Source: a virus
Length of the DNA stretch: 40,082 nt
Virus record (IMG/VR): IMGVR_UViG_3300036791_000419
Span: 1 to 40,082 of that record
Reading direction: 5' to 3' (one strand)
The translations under genes were made by a program, and so were the position numbers. Shown piece after piece: positions 1 to 7,784 of this stretch (its first letter is position 1; each line of letters begins with the position of its first letter). The notes under the pieces are model-generated. The model was not told the DNA's origin. It made no database searches and saw only the letters and a list, made by a program, of their open reading frames with translations.

Positions 1-127
1 AAAACGCTCACCGCGCTGCGCAAGATGCGGCGCATCGGGATGCAGCAGGGCGGGAGGATCGATGAACAGGGCGTGCTCTGGCGCCGCGCGCGCGCCGGGG
101 TGATCCGCGAGTCCTATCCGAATTTGG
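1..127. repeat. Left copy of 127-bp terminal direct repeat
   Basis: Bases 1-127 are identical to 39956-40082. The repeat lies inside the large terminase gene and keeps its frame across the join. A 127-base overlap equals a common maximum k-mer length of short-read assemblers, so it most likely marks a circular or circularly permuted molecule rather than a biological terminal repeat. Confidence 0.97.
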
Positions 128-1425
128 AGAAAAATACCCTGCCAAGCTGGTTTCGGATGCACCCGGAAACCGATGGCAAGTTCGTCTGGAAGGCGCCCTA
201 CACGCATCGGCTGATGTTGATCTTGAAGCGCGATCGCGACGGCAAGCCGATCGATGTCTGCGATTTCGAGATTGAATTTCGCGCGATCGGCGACCGCTCG
301 GTCGAGGAGGCCTGCCGCGGATGGGAGGTCAATTGCGTGATGATCGATGAGGCCGATTTGCAGCCGGCCGATCTGATCGCGTTTCTCTCGGGGCGCGTCG
401 GCCGCTTCTCCGAGCTCGATCCGTCGCTGGTCGTCGATCCGGCGATCATTATGGCGCTGAACGCCCCCTATATCGACAATTGGACCTATGCGTTTGCCTA
501 CGAACAGGAGCTCGGCGAGCTCGTCGAACCCGAATTGATCGAGGCGCTCGCCGGCCGGCCGCTGATCGAGGTGTTTATCCAGCCTGGCGGGCGCAGTCCG
601 CGCGCGGAAAATGTGCACAATCTGCCGAAGGGCTATTACGCGATTCAGGCCGGCTTGAACCGCCATCGGCCCGATTACGTCGCGCGGATGATCGACAACA
701 AACCTGTGCCCTTACAACACGGCCAACCCGTCAATCCCGGCTTCAACCATGAAAGCCACGTCGCGCCGCTCGAATGGGATCGGCGGCGGATGCTGATCGT
801 CGGTTTCGATCAGGGGCTTTTTGCCGCCGCCGTCGCCTGCCAGCGCCTCGAGGCGAACCAATTGCGGACCCTGGCCGAAGCCGTGTCATTTTTGAAGGCC
901 GGCGAAGTCTTGCGCAAGATCGGCGCCACCGCGTTCGGGCAGATGGTGCGCGCGATGCTCAACGAGCGGTTTTTCGACATTATGCCCGATCGCATCCGCT
1001 ATGTTGGCGATCCGGCGGCCTGGCGCGCGAAAGACAACGAGGACGAGGAGCGCGACTGGATCCGCATGTTCGAGGCCGCGCTCGGCGCGCGCGTGCACCG
1101 CGCCAAGACCAACCGGCAATCGCTCCGCCATGAAGCCGTGTGGAAGGCGATGAGCGAGATCGATGGCTACCAGGTCGATCCGGGGTGCAAACATCTGATC
1201 CGCGGCCACCTGGGCGGCTACCGCTATGCGACGGCCGATATGCGCGACGGCGAGACGCGCGGCCACCTCGAGGTTGCGAATACGATCTACACGCACGTTT
1301 GCGATGCCGAGCAATATGCGGCCGTCGAGGGCGAGCATGTGATTAGCGATCTGCGCGGCCACACGCGCCGGCCGGCCACCGTCCGCAATGACAGCGATTT
1401 CGACGTGTTTGGAGGAGTGTTTTGA
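1..1425 (+). CDS. terL: Terminase large subunit (C-terminal 474 of 509 residues; start is at 39851)
   Basis: This is the ATPase and nuclease motor that packages DNA into the prohead and cuts it. Joining the ends gives 509 aa beginning at the ATG at 39851. The P-loop (GPVGSAKT, residues 30-37) is encoded across the join, with Ala in place of the usual second Gly. Walker B is CVMIDEAD at about residues 147-154. The RNase H-like nuclease half shows VGFDQG near residue 305 and a later GDPAAW motif, both carrying candidate metal-binding Asp residues. The length fits podovirus terminases. The stop (1423-1425) is one base before the next gene's ATG. Only the reading across the terminal repeat gives the whole gene, so the window edge splits it artificially. 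Confidence 0.9.
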   Translation, partial: KTLTALRKMRRIGMQQGGRIDEQGVLWRRARAGVIRESYPNLEKNTLPSWFRMHPETDGKFVWKAPYTHRLMLILKRDRDGKPIDVCDFEIEFRAIGDRSVEEACRGWEVNCVMIDEADLQPADLIAFLSGRVGRFSELDPSLVVDPAIIMALNAPYIDNWTYAFAYEQELGELVEPELIEALAGRPLIEVFIQPGGRSPRAENVHNLPKGYYAIQAGLNRHRPDYVARMIDNKPVPLQHGQPVNPGFNHESHVAPLEWDRRRMLIVGFDQGLFAAAVACQRLEANQLRTLAEAVSFLKAGEVLRKIGATAFGQMVRAMLNERFFDIMPDRIRYVGDPAAWRAKDNEDEERDWIRMFEAALGARVHRAKTNRQSLRHEAVWKAMSEIDGYQVDPGCKHLIRGHLGGYRYATADMRDGETRGHLEVANTIYTHVCDAEQYAAVEGEHVISDLRGHTRRPATVRNDSDFDVFGGVF

Positions 1426-1426
1426 T

Positions 1427-1645
1427 ATGTCCAGCGTGTTCAAAGGGATCGGTTCATTGCTGTTCGGGGGCGCCTCGCCGCCGCCCGTGCCGCCGATGCC
1501 CACCTATCAGGATGCGGCCGCGCTCGCGCAGCAGCAGGAGGATGAACTGCGCCGCCGGCAAGGCGCGAGCGCGGATATCCTGACCGGGAGCATGGGCGCG
1601 CTGCCCGCCCCCGGATCGATCGGCCGGCTGATTGTCGGCAGCTAA
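1427..1645 (+). CDS. Small T7 gp7.3-like virion/tail-assembly protein
   Basis: 72 aa, started at ATG 1427 with a GGAGGA ribosome site at 1411-1416; the reading frame extends further upstream but lacks a site there. The protein has a Gly/Leu-rich start, a proline stretch (PPPVPP), a charged helix with RRR and then an ILTGS-type motif followed by a Gly-rich end. Small podovirus proteins next to the terminase or portal often have this build: a Pro segment, an RRR..ASxILT motif and a short tail. They are annotated as gp7.3-like tail assembly or virion proteins. The assignment rests on that motif pattern and position, between terminase and portal. It overlaps nothing and is clearly part of the virion operon. 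Confidence 0.6.
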   Translation: MSSVFKGIGSLLFGGASPPPVPPMPTYQDAAALAQQQEDELRRRQGASADILTGSMGALPAPGSIGRLIVGS

Positions 1646-1683
1646 CTTCGACGCACCACCCCCGCGCAAAGGAAACCCAAGCG

Positions 1684-2166
1684 ATGACCGAGAAAAAGCC
1701 CGACGAGCCCAAGGTTGAAACCCACAAGGAGGAGCACACGGCCGCGGCCGCGCCGCAACCGATCGCGCTGCGCAAAGTCAAACCGCTCGACATGGACGAC
1801 GACGAGGAGCGGATTTCGACGGCCGATCTGCGCGACGAGCTCAAGGCGGCGCTCGAGGCGGGCAAGACAATCGAGATCGTCCCGTCTGACGGCAAGCAGG
1901 AGATTGCCGGAACCGCGCTGGTTGTTAAGGGCGAGCATCCGTTTGAAACCGTGGCGCAAGGGCTCAAGTTCACCCCCGACAAGTTCGAGGTCTATGGCCC
2001 CGGCCAGGGCGATGCGGGGGCGGTAAGTTCGATCGTCGGCTATGGCCTGTTGATCGATGGCGAACAGGTCGCCTGGCAGCAACGGCCCGAGGAACTGCGG
2101 CTCGGCGCCGGTCAGACCTTTGATCTCAAAAACGATATTCTGTTTGAGAGCGCGCCCGCCGGATAA
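1684..2166 (+). CDS. Hypothetical virion-operon protein, 160 aa
   Basis: I do not recognise this family. The first 45 residues are highly charged (Lys/Glu/Asp rich, with DMDDDEER) and look disordered. From about residue 50 there is a compact region with alternating hydrophobic residues (TIEIVPS, TALVVKG, YGLLIDGEQVAWQQ) that suggests a small beta-rich domain. The start ATG is preceded by AAAGGAAA. It lies between the gp7.3-like gene and the portal, so a head or connector accessory role is likely from position only. Codon use matches its neighbours. Confidence 0.6.
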   Translation: MTEKKPDEPKVETHKEEHTAAAAPQPIALRKVKPLDMDDDEERISTADLRDELKAALEAGKTIEIVPSDGKQEIAGTALVVKGEHPFETVAQGLKFTPDKFEVYGPGQGDAGAVSSIVGYGLLIDGEQVAWQQRPEELRLGAGQTFDLKNDILFESAPAG

Positions 2167-2187
2167 AAATCCGGCGGCTCACAACCT

Positions 2188-2239
2188 GCCTGCCTGCCGG
2201 GAAATGCCCCTATACCCCTTGACCCCTCGGCGGGCAGGC
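2188..2239. other. 12-bp inverted repeat upstream of portal gene
   Basis: GCCTGCCTGCCG (2188-2199) pairs with CGGCGGGCAGGC (2228-2239) through 12 positions with one G-U pair, around a 28-base C-rich loop. It sits in the only gap between the 160-aa gene and the portal gene. There is no T-run after it, so it may be an mRNA-processing or attenuation hairpin rather than an intrinsic terminator. Confidence 0.4.
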
Positions 2240-2264
2240 CTGTTTCGCTCGCGCGAGGACACGG

Positions 2265-3911
2265 ATGATGCTCGACAAGATCCAAGACGAAGAACTGGCC
2301 AAAGAAGATATCCGCGATCACGAACGGCGCCTGGCCGAGCGGATGGTATGGGAATCGACGTGGCGCGCGGTCGATGATCGGTTCCCCGATGGCGCGGGTG
2401 GATTTCGCCAGGTCACGCCCGGCCGGATCCGCGGCGAACGCAATTATGACACGACGCATATTACCGCCAACGAACGCTTTGCTGCGGCCGGCGTCGCGAT
2501 CACCACCCCGGCGGAAAAGGATTACATTCATCCGCGTTTTAGCGACGACTTGATGAAGATCCGCGACGTGGCGCTGTGGTGCGAGACGGCCGGCAAGCGG
2601 CTCTATGCGATCCGCTATTCGTGGCGATCGGGCTTTGGCGTCGCCGCCAACGAGGATTGGGACCAACTCGGCCGCTACGGCACAAGTCCGATGTGGGTCG
2701 ATGTCAACGAGCAAACCAACTCCATGTTCTATCGCACATTGCACCTGTCCGAAGTGACGATAGACACCGACTATGCGGGCATGGTCGATACGGTCGATCG
2801 CAAGGTGACGAAAACCGCGCGCCAACTTGAGGGCTTCTATGGCTTCGATGCGCTGACCCCCAAAATGCAAAAGGCGCTCGACGACGACAAACCGCATACT
2901 GAATTCGAGATCCTGCATGTGGTCGAGCCCAACCGCCAATGGGACAAGGAAAAGCTCGACTGGCGGCGCTTCCCGGTCGCCTCGCGCTACCTGGCGCTCG
3001 ACGAAAAGATCTACATACGCCGCAAGGGCTATTTCACGTTTCCGCTGGCGGTTTCGCGCCACACGACCTCGCCCGGCGAAAAATACGGCCGTTCGCCGGG
3101 GATCAAGATGCTGCCTTCGATCAACGGCCTCAACGCCATGAAACACACGGTTTTGCGCGCCGGCCACAAGGCCGTCGATCCCGCGCTCTTGTTCGACAAC
3201 GAGGACGGGATCACCCGGCTTGCGACCAAGCCCGGCGGGCTCAATCCGGGGCTGATGCGCGACGGGAGGCCGATGGTCGGGCGGATGCCCGGCGGCGAGC
3301 AGGGAATTCCCTATGCGACCGAAATGATTCAAGACGAACGCAGCGAAATCAAGACGGCATTTCTTGAGGAATTCTATAAAATCCTGACCGATCCCAATAG
3401 CCGCATGACGACGACCGAAGTGCTCGAAGTCATGTCTAAACAGGGGATCTTGGTGCGGCCTTATGCCAGTCGCTATGAAACCGAAAAGCAATATCCGGTG
3501 TCGCAGCGCGAGCTCGATTGTGCGATCCGCTGGAAGCAATTGCCGCCGTTCCCGCCGGCAGTGCTCGAGGCCGGCCAGTGGCCGCGGATCGATTATGACA
3601 ATATGCTCGCGGCGATGGCGCGCGCCGAAGCGACGAGCAAGGGCCTCAGATTCATCGAAAGCCTGACGCCCTTGGCGCAGATCGACCAGGGGATTTACGA
3701 CTATCTCGATACCGATGTGATGGTGCCGGCGCTGGCCAACGATATCGGCGTCGATGCCAGCTGGATCCGCGATACCCAAGAGGTTCAGGCGCGGCGCGCC
3801 GCGCGCGCGCAGCAGCAGGCGATCCCCGACCAGGCCGCCGCGCTCAACCAGGGGAGCCAGGCCTATCTCAACCTCACCAAAGCCAACCAATTGCGCGAAA
3901 CGGTGCAGTGA
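2265..3911 (+). CDS. Portal (head-to-tail connector) protein, T7 gp8-like
   Basis: 548 aa, close to the length of T7 gp8 (536 aa). It would form the dodecameric ring at the capsid vertex through which DNA is packaged and ejected. Visible signatures of the head-to-tail connecting family are the WRAVDDRF region near the N-terminus, the NSMFYRTLHL segment, and KYGRSPGIKMLPSINGLN in the middle, followed by a long helical C-terminal half ending in a Gln/Ala-rich tail (ARAQQQAIPDQAAALNQG). Two ATG codons are adjacent (2265 and 2268); either could be used. The stop TGA (3909-3911) overlaps the next gene's ATG, which indicates coupled translation. Confidence 0.9.
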   Translation: MMLDKIQDEELAKEDIRDHERRLAERMVWESTWRAVDDRFPDGAGGFRQVTPGRIRGERNYDTTHITANERFAAAGVAITTPAEKDYIHPRFSDDLMKIRDVALWCETAGKRLYAIRYSWRSGFGVAANEDWDQLGRYGTSPMWVDVNEQTNSMFYRTLHLSEVTIDTDYAGMVDTVDRKVTKTARQLEGFYGFDALTPKMQKALDDDKPHTEFEILHVVEPNRQWDKEKLDWRRFPVASRYLALDEKIYIRRKGYFTFPLAVSRHTTSPGEKYGRSPGIKMLPSINGLNAMKHTVLRAGHKAVDPALLFDNEDGITRLATKPGGLNPGLMRDGRPMVGRMPGGEQGIPYATEMIQDERSEIKTAFLEEFYKILTDPNSRMTTTEVLEVMSKQGILVRPYASRYETEKQYPVSQRELDCAIRWKQLPPFPPAVLEAGQWPRIDYDNMLAAMARAEATSKGLRFIESLTPLAQIDQGIYDYLDTDVMVPALANDIGVDASWIRDTQEVQARRAARAQQQAIPDQAAALNQGSQAYLNLTKANQLRETVQ

Positions 3912-4261
3912 TGGCCGTGTCGGTCGAGGACAGGCAGCGCTACCGGGCGATTCTGATCGCCCGCGAGGTCAAGCATGTCTTGTGTGCGGTGCCCGAGATC
4001 TTCGGCACCGAACCCAGGCACCTGTGGCGCTGGCTGTTTCTCGGCCGCGATGGCAAGCCGCATCGCGCCGGCGAAATCATCCTTGCCGATCTGCGCGATT
4101 ACGCACGGCTCGATCGCTCGACGATCTTCGATGCCGATCCGGTCACGCTCGCCTATCGCGAGGGCAAGCGCGCGGCCGTGCTCCGAATCATCAATTATCT
4201 CAACTTGGACGAGCAAATCGTCCAGCAACTGATGGAGCTCGACGATGGCCTCGACACCTGA
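3911..4261 (+). CDS. Bbp19-like phage protein, 116 aa
   Basis: Started at ATG 3911, overlapping the portal stop (TGATG). The centre of the protein, WLFLGRDGKPHRAGEIILADL followed by a DADP motif and YREGKRAAVLRIINYL, matches the layout of the small domain named after Bordetella phage Bbp19: a GR-led strand, a 'dL' helix, a short 'dp' motif and an 'eGkR.v...I...L' helix. Such proteins sit between portal and scaffold in many podoviruses and their function is unknown. It overlaps the scaffold gene by 17 bases. Confidence 0.65.
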   Translation: MAVSVEDRQRYRAILIAREVKHVLCAVPEIFGTEPRHLWRWLFLGRDGKPHRAGEIILADLRDYARLDRSTIFDADPVTLAYREGKRAAVLRIINYLNLDEQIVQQLMELDDGLDT

Positions 4262-5231
4262 TCCTGCATTGAATGGCGGCGGCGCGCAGGGCGTCACGGC
4301 GCACGAATTGTTCGGCGGGGGCGCCCCGAACGAGCCGCCTGGCGAACCGGCCGGCAAGCCTGGCGAAGAGGCGCCAAGCGAACCGGCCGGCGAGTCCGGT
4401 GCAGATCCGGCCTGGTATGCCGAGGTGCCGGCCGAGCTCGGAGAGGGCGAGAAAACTAGCTTACGCGACTGGCTCAAGGCCGGCCACGTCAAGGACGTAG
4501 CGGCGCTGGCCAAGATCGCGCGCGACAACCAGGTCGCGCTGCGCGCCTCTGGCCAAATCAAGCTGCCCGGCGACAAGGCGACGGCCGAGGAAATCGCGAC
4601 GTTTCATCGCGCGATCGGCGTGCCCGAGGATGCCAAAGGCTACGAAACGCCGCATCCCAAGGACGCGGCCGGCAACGTCATCACCGGCGCCGATGGCAAG
4701 CCGGTCGCCTTGAACGACGCATTGCTCGAGCGCCTGGCCGGCGTCGCGCACAAGCACGGCGTGCCAAAAGGCGCCTATGAGGCGCTGATCGCCGACTATT
4801 TGCAGGCCGAAATGGAAGAAATGGCGATCGTCGATCACGGCGAGACGGCCGAAGCGGCGGCCAAGCTCAAGGAGTGGGGCGTCCACGGCAATGCCAAAAT
4901 GAGCGCGATCAATGCCGCGCTCGAGGCGCTTGGCCTCGATCGCCAGGAAGCGGTCAAATTGCGCCACGCGCTCGGCGCGGCGCGCGCGATGGATATGCTG
5001 GCAAAATTGGGCGACGGCATCGCCGAGGACGTGATGCTGACCGGCGGCGGCAAGGGCAAGTTCGGGATCACCGGCGGCCAGGCGCAGGAGGAAATCGACA
5101 AATTGCGCGCCGATCCACAAACCCGCGCCAAGATCTTCGTCAAAGGCACGCCCGAACGTGCGCGCTATGAGCGGCTGCAGGCGATCGTCGGCGAGGAAGC
5201 CGACCGCAAAATGGCAGCGGGGATCCAATAG
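4245..5231 (+). CDS. Scaffolding (capsid assembly) protein
   Basis: 328 aa, between portal and major capsid as in T7. The N-terminal 60 residues are Gly/Pro/Glu-rich and probably disordered (repeats of EPAGxxG type). From about residue 55 the protein is largely helical and acidic, with the IGVPEDAKGYETP motif seen in podovirus scaffolds (the 'vP.da.gY' signature), then long charged helices and a basic C-terminal end (AKIFVKGTPERARYERLQ) of the kind scaffolds use to touch the capsid. The ATG at 4245 lies inside the previous gene with GGAG just upstream. Function is assigned from motif, composition and order. Confidence 0.75.
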   Translation: MASTPDPALNGGGAQGVTAHELFGGGAPNEPPGEPAGKPGEEAPSEPAGESGADPAWYAEVPAELGEGEKTSLRDWLKAGHVKDVAALAKIARDNQVALRASGQIKLPGDKATAEEIATFHRAIGVPEDAKGYETPHPKDAAGNVITGADGKPVALNDALLERLAGVAHKHGVPKGAYEALIADYLQAEMEEMAIVDHGETAEAAAKLKEWGVHGNAKMSAINAALEALGLDRQEAVKLRHALGAARAMDMLAKLGDGIAEDVMLTGGGKGKFGITGGQAQEEIDKLRADPQTRAKIFVKGTPERARYERLQAIVGEEADRKMAAGIQ

Positions 5232-5481
5232 GGATTCTTGACAGGGTTAAGGTTGAGGCGCAATTTTCGCGCCGGGCCGGTGGGAATCTCGTCTCCCCCT
5301 GAGCACGCGAGAACCACCGGCCCGCAAGTCCTCGCCTAGCCAGGTCCGAAACCGGATGCGCGCCCGAGGCCCTGCTGCGGATGCAGCCGCCGATCGCGGG
5401 CGTGAAACGATAGAACGGCCGGTCGCATGACCCTTAGCCTTTCGCAAAGTGGTTCAACTCCATTTGTGAAAGGACAGGCAA
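5232..5481 (+). promoter_or_regulatory. Major capsid leader: candidate promoter and long hairpin
   Basis: This 250-base gap is one of the longest in the virion operon. TTGACA at 5238-5243 is a perfect -35 hexamer, but the -10 at 17-base spacing (5261-5266, CAATTT) is poor. Downstream, CGGGCCGGTGG (5273-5283) pairs perfectly with CCACCGGCCCG (5314-5324). Inside that loop TCTCG (5287-5291) pairs with CGAGA (5308-5312), giving one extended stem. There is no T-run. The leader likely boosts or stabilises capsid mRNA. Confidence 0.5.
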
Positions 5482-6417
5482 ATGTCCTCCTTCGTCCCCG
5501 CCAGTTTTCAATCCAAATATGAAAACAACGTCGAATCGATTTTGCAGCAAACGCAGTCGATGTTGCTCGATTGCGTCGAAACCACCGATGAAGAAGGCGC
5601 CGACAAGATCAAAGTCGTCGATCTGGTGGGCAATGCCGATCCGCAGGAAGCCACCGAACGCGCCGGCGATACCAAATATGCCAATACCGGGCATGATGGC
5701 ATCTGGCTGCCCAAGCGGCCCGAACTCTACTATGCCGAGCTCGTCGATAACGACGACCAATTGTCCACCGGGATCGAGCTCGAGGGCGCCTATACCAAGG
5801 AAGGCGCCAACGTGGTCAATCGCTCGCGCGATCGCCGAATTCTTGAAGGCATCTATGGCAATGTGATTTCGGGCAAAGATGGCACGATCGTCACCCCGTT
5901 TCCGGCTTCGCAAATCGTGCCGGTGACATGGGGCGGCGCCTCGGGCGTGCAGCGGATGAACGTCGCCAAGATCCGCGCGGCGAACATGATGTTGGCCAAG
6001 GCCTTCGTCGATATGGCGGAGCCGCGCTACATGGCGCTGACCGCCGAACAGAGCGACGATCTGCTCGCCGAAATCCCGGTCACGTCGAACGAATTCACCG
6101 AATCGTTCAAGGGCCAGGTTGACGACAACGGCCGGGTGACGCGGCTGTTGGGCTGGACTTTCGTGCCGATCGAATTGTCGAACCCCAGGCTCGGCACGAT
6201 ACCCGCGCTGTCGCTCGATCCCTCGGGCTACCGCAAGACGCCGTTTTGGGTGAAATCGGGGGTGCGCATCAATTTCTGGAATCGGCTGAGGACCGACGTG
6301 TCGCCGGTGCCGACCAAGCAGCTGACCAAGCAGGTTTGGGCCGGAACGACGCTGAACGCGACGCGCACCCAGGCCGGCAAGGTCGGCATCATCCTCAACA
6401 GCGAAGTGCCCGCCTAA
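5482..6417 (+). CDS. Major capsid protein
   Basis: 311 aa, directly after the scaffold gene and behind its own leader with promoter-like and hairpin elements, as expected for the most abundant virion protein. The N-terminal part (SFQSKYENNVESILQQTQS) is helical. The body has the strand-turn pattern of an HK97-fold capsid, including DLVGNADPQEATERAGDTKY, a GAYTKEGANVVNRSRDRRIL segment, the WTFVPIEL strand and a late GVRINFWNR strand. It is a little shorter than T7 gp10A (345 aa). The ribosome site is AAAGGAC upstream of ATG 5482. No frameshift extension is evident. Confidence 0.85.
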   Translation: MSSFVPASFQSKYENNVESILQQTQSMLLDCVETTDEEGADKIKVVDLVGNADPQEATERAGDTKYANTGHDGIWLPKRPELYYAELVDNDDQLSTGIELEGAYTKEGANVVNRSRDRRILEGIYGNVISGKDGTIVTPFPASQIVPVTWGGASGVQRMNVAKIRAANMMLAKAFVDMAEPRYMALTAEQSDDLLAEIPVTSNEFTESFKGQVDDNGRVTRLLGWTFVPIELSNPRLGTIPALSLDPSGYRKTPFWVKSGVRINFWNRLRTDVSPVPTKQLTKQVWAGTTLNATRTQAGKVGIILNSEVPA

Positions 6418-6442
6418 GCGCGCGGCGGGAAAGGACACGACC

Positions 6443-6880
6443 ATGACAACGCAATACGTTTCGCAGCAAGTCGGCGTCGCCGATGGCACGCTGAACCCGG
6501 CCGCGCGCGCCGATGGCCGCCAGGTCCATTCGCGCAAGCGCGCGTTCATCTGCTCGAAAGTCGCGGCGCAGGCCTGGTCGGCCGGCGACAAGATCTACCT
6601 GTGCCACAAGCCAGGCAACGAAATGGTCACGGAAATCCGGGTGACGAGCGACACCAGCCTGGCGACGGCGACGATCGATATCGGCACGCTCGCCACCCCG
6701 GCCGAATATTGCACGGGCAAGACGCTGACCGTGACCGATGTGCCAACGCTGATCGGGCCCAAGGCTTCGGGGCTCGCCGGCGGCCCGATCGCTGAGGAAG
6801 ATCTCTATGCGACGATCGGCGTCGCCGGCGTCGCGGCCGGGGTCAATGTCACGTTCGAGATTGCCACCTGCGGCGAATGA
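6443..6880 (+). CDS. Putative head decoration/stabilisation protein, 145 aa
   Basis: Starts at ATG 6443 after GGGAAAGGAC. The protein is beta-rich, with small residues and alternating hydrophobics (AGDKIYLCHKPGNEMVTEIRV, then Thr/Ala/Val strands), three Cys residues and no membrane segment. Small proteins of this kind immediately after the capsid gene are common in podoviruses and are usually virion head proteins. I infer decoration or stabilisation from size and position only. It is followed by a strong hairpin at 6916-6955. Confidence 0.55.
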   Translation: MTTQYVSQQVGVADGTLNPAARADGRQVHSRKRAFICSKVAAQAWSAGDKIYLCHKPGNEMVTEIRVTSDTSLATATIDIGTLATPAEYCTGKTLTVTDVPTLIGPKASGLAGGPIAEEDLYATIGVAGVAAGVNVTFEIATCGE

Positions 6881-6915
6881 ATTCGGCGCGCGGTGCGTAC
6901 AGGCGCCGCCGTCGA

Positions 6916-6955
6916 GGCCGGGGGGAATTTGCGTCGAAGCGTCCTCCCCCCGGCC
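6916..6955. terminator. Strong hairpin after capsid/decoration genes (possible leaky terminator)
   Basis: GGCCGGGGGGA (6916-6926) pairs perfectly with TCCCCCCGGCC (6945-6955) across an 18-base loop. It lies between the 145-aa gene and the start of the next gene, the position T7 uses for its T-phi terminator after gene 10. No U-tract follows, so it could instead be a stabilising or processing hairpin at the 3' end of the capsid mRNA. Confidence 0.45.
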
Positions 6956-6973
6956 GAACTAGGAGCGCAAACG

Positions 6974-7177
6974 ATGACGGTTTTCAAGGCCAAGCTCACA
7001 GTCCAGCGCGGCAAGCCCGAACTCAGGCAAATCATCGTCACCCCCGGCGCCGCCGAGGCGCAGAGCGACACGATGAGCCTCAATATCGACGCCACCCATA
7101 TCACCAAGGGCGACGCGCTGATGATGATCTGCGAGCTCGAGGAGAAGATTCAGGCGAGCAAGTGGCCGCTGCTGTGA
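6974..7177 (+). CDS. Hypothetical virion-operon protein, 67 aa
   Basis: I chose ATG 6974, which has AGGAG at 6961-6965, rather than the longer upstream reading that would run through the hairpin. The product starts MTVFKAKLTVQRGKPELRQI. It is mostly beta-like with a short amphipathic C-terminal helix (LEEKIQASKW) and has no membrane segment or cysteine cluster beyond one Cys. Position between the head genes and the tail tubular genes suggests a minor structural or assembly role, but no family is recognised. Confidence 0.6.
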   Translation: MTVFKAKLTVQRGKPELRQIIVTPGAAEAQSDTMSLNIDATHITKGDALMMICELEEKIQASKWPLL

Positions 7178-7190
7178 AAGGCGGCCTGCT

Positions 7191-7784
7191 ATGTCCAATT
7201 ACGTTGAAATTGCCAATTTGACGGCAACACTGATCGGCGGCCAGGCGCGGATCGTTTCGCCCGACGACAACCGCGTGCTGGCGCGCACGATCAAGGCCGT
7301 GTGGGATATGCAGCGCCGCGCAACGATCCGCGATGGCGAGTGGAATTTTGCCTGCCAGCGCGCGGGCCTGCCCGCGCTGGCGCAAGTGCCGCCCTATCCG
7401 TTCGGCTACGTCTATGCGCTGCCAAGCGAAGCGCTCAAATTTATCGAATTGATCGATGATCCGCGCGACGACTACCGGCTCGAGGGGCGACAGATTTTGT
7501 CCAACTCGGCGCCGCCGCTCAATATCCGCTACTGCGTCGATGTGCCGGCGCCCGAAGATTGGGATGAAATGTTCGCCGACGCTTTCGCCAAGCGCGTGGC
7601 CTGGACGATCGGCAAGCGCATCGCCGGCAGCGCCTACAACGAGATCAACGGCGAAACGATCTATCTCAAAGCGATCGCCGACGCCAAGGCCAGCGATGGC
7701 CGCGAGAATCCCCCGCTCGATCAGGAGGAAAGCGACTGGATCATCGCGCGGTGGGGTGATTACTCGATCCCAGGGCTCGGCTGA
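7191..7784 (+). CDS. Tail tubular protein A (gp11-like)
   Basis: 197 aa, matching T7 gp11 (196 aa). It forms the ring joining portal to nozzle. Family signs are the IRDGEWNFACQRAGLPAL segment (the 'R..W.FA.kra.L' motif), then PYPFGYVYALPSEALKFIEL, which matches the 'p.p..Y.Y.LP.d.lr' motif, and a helical C-terminal half with conserved acidic and aromatic residues. The ribosome site is AAAGG before ATG 7191. The stop overlaps the next ATG (TGATG), so it is coupled to tail tubular protein B, as these two subunits are in related phages. Confidence 0.87.
   Translation: MSNYVEIANLTATLIGGQARIVSPDDNRVLARTIKAVWDMQRRATIRDGEWNFACQRAGLPALAQVPPYPFGYVYALPSEALKFIELIDDPRDDYRLEGRQILSNSAPPLNIRYCVDVPAPEDWDEMFADAFAKRVAWTIGKRIAGSAYNEINGETIYLKAIADAKASDGRENPPLDQEESDWIIARWGDYSIPGLG

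Noticed and set aside
2112-3890. A 592-aa open frame antisense to the portal gene
   Set aside because: Mirror frame of a highly conserved portal gene with matching codon periodicity; no ribosome site and no recognisable domain.
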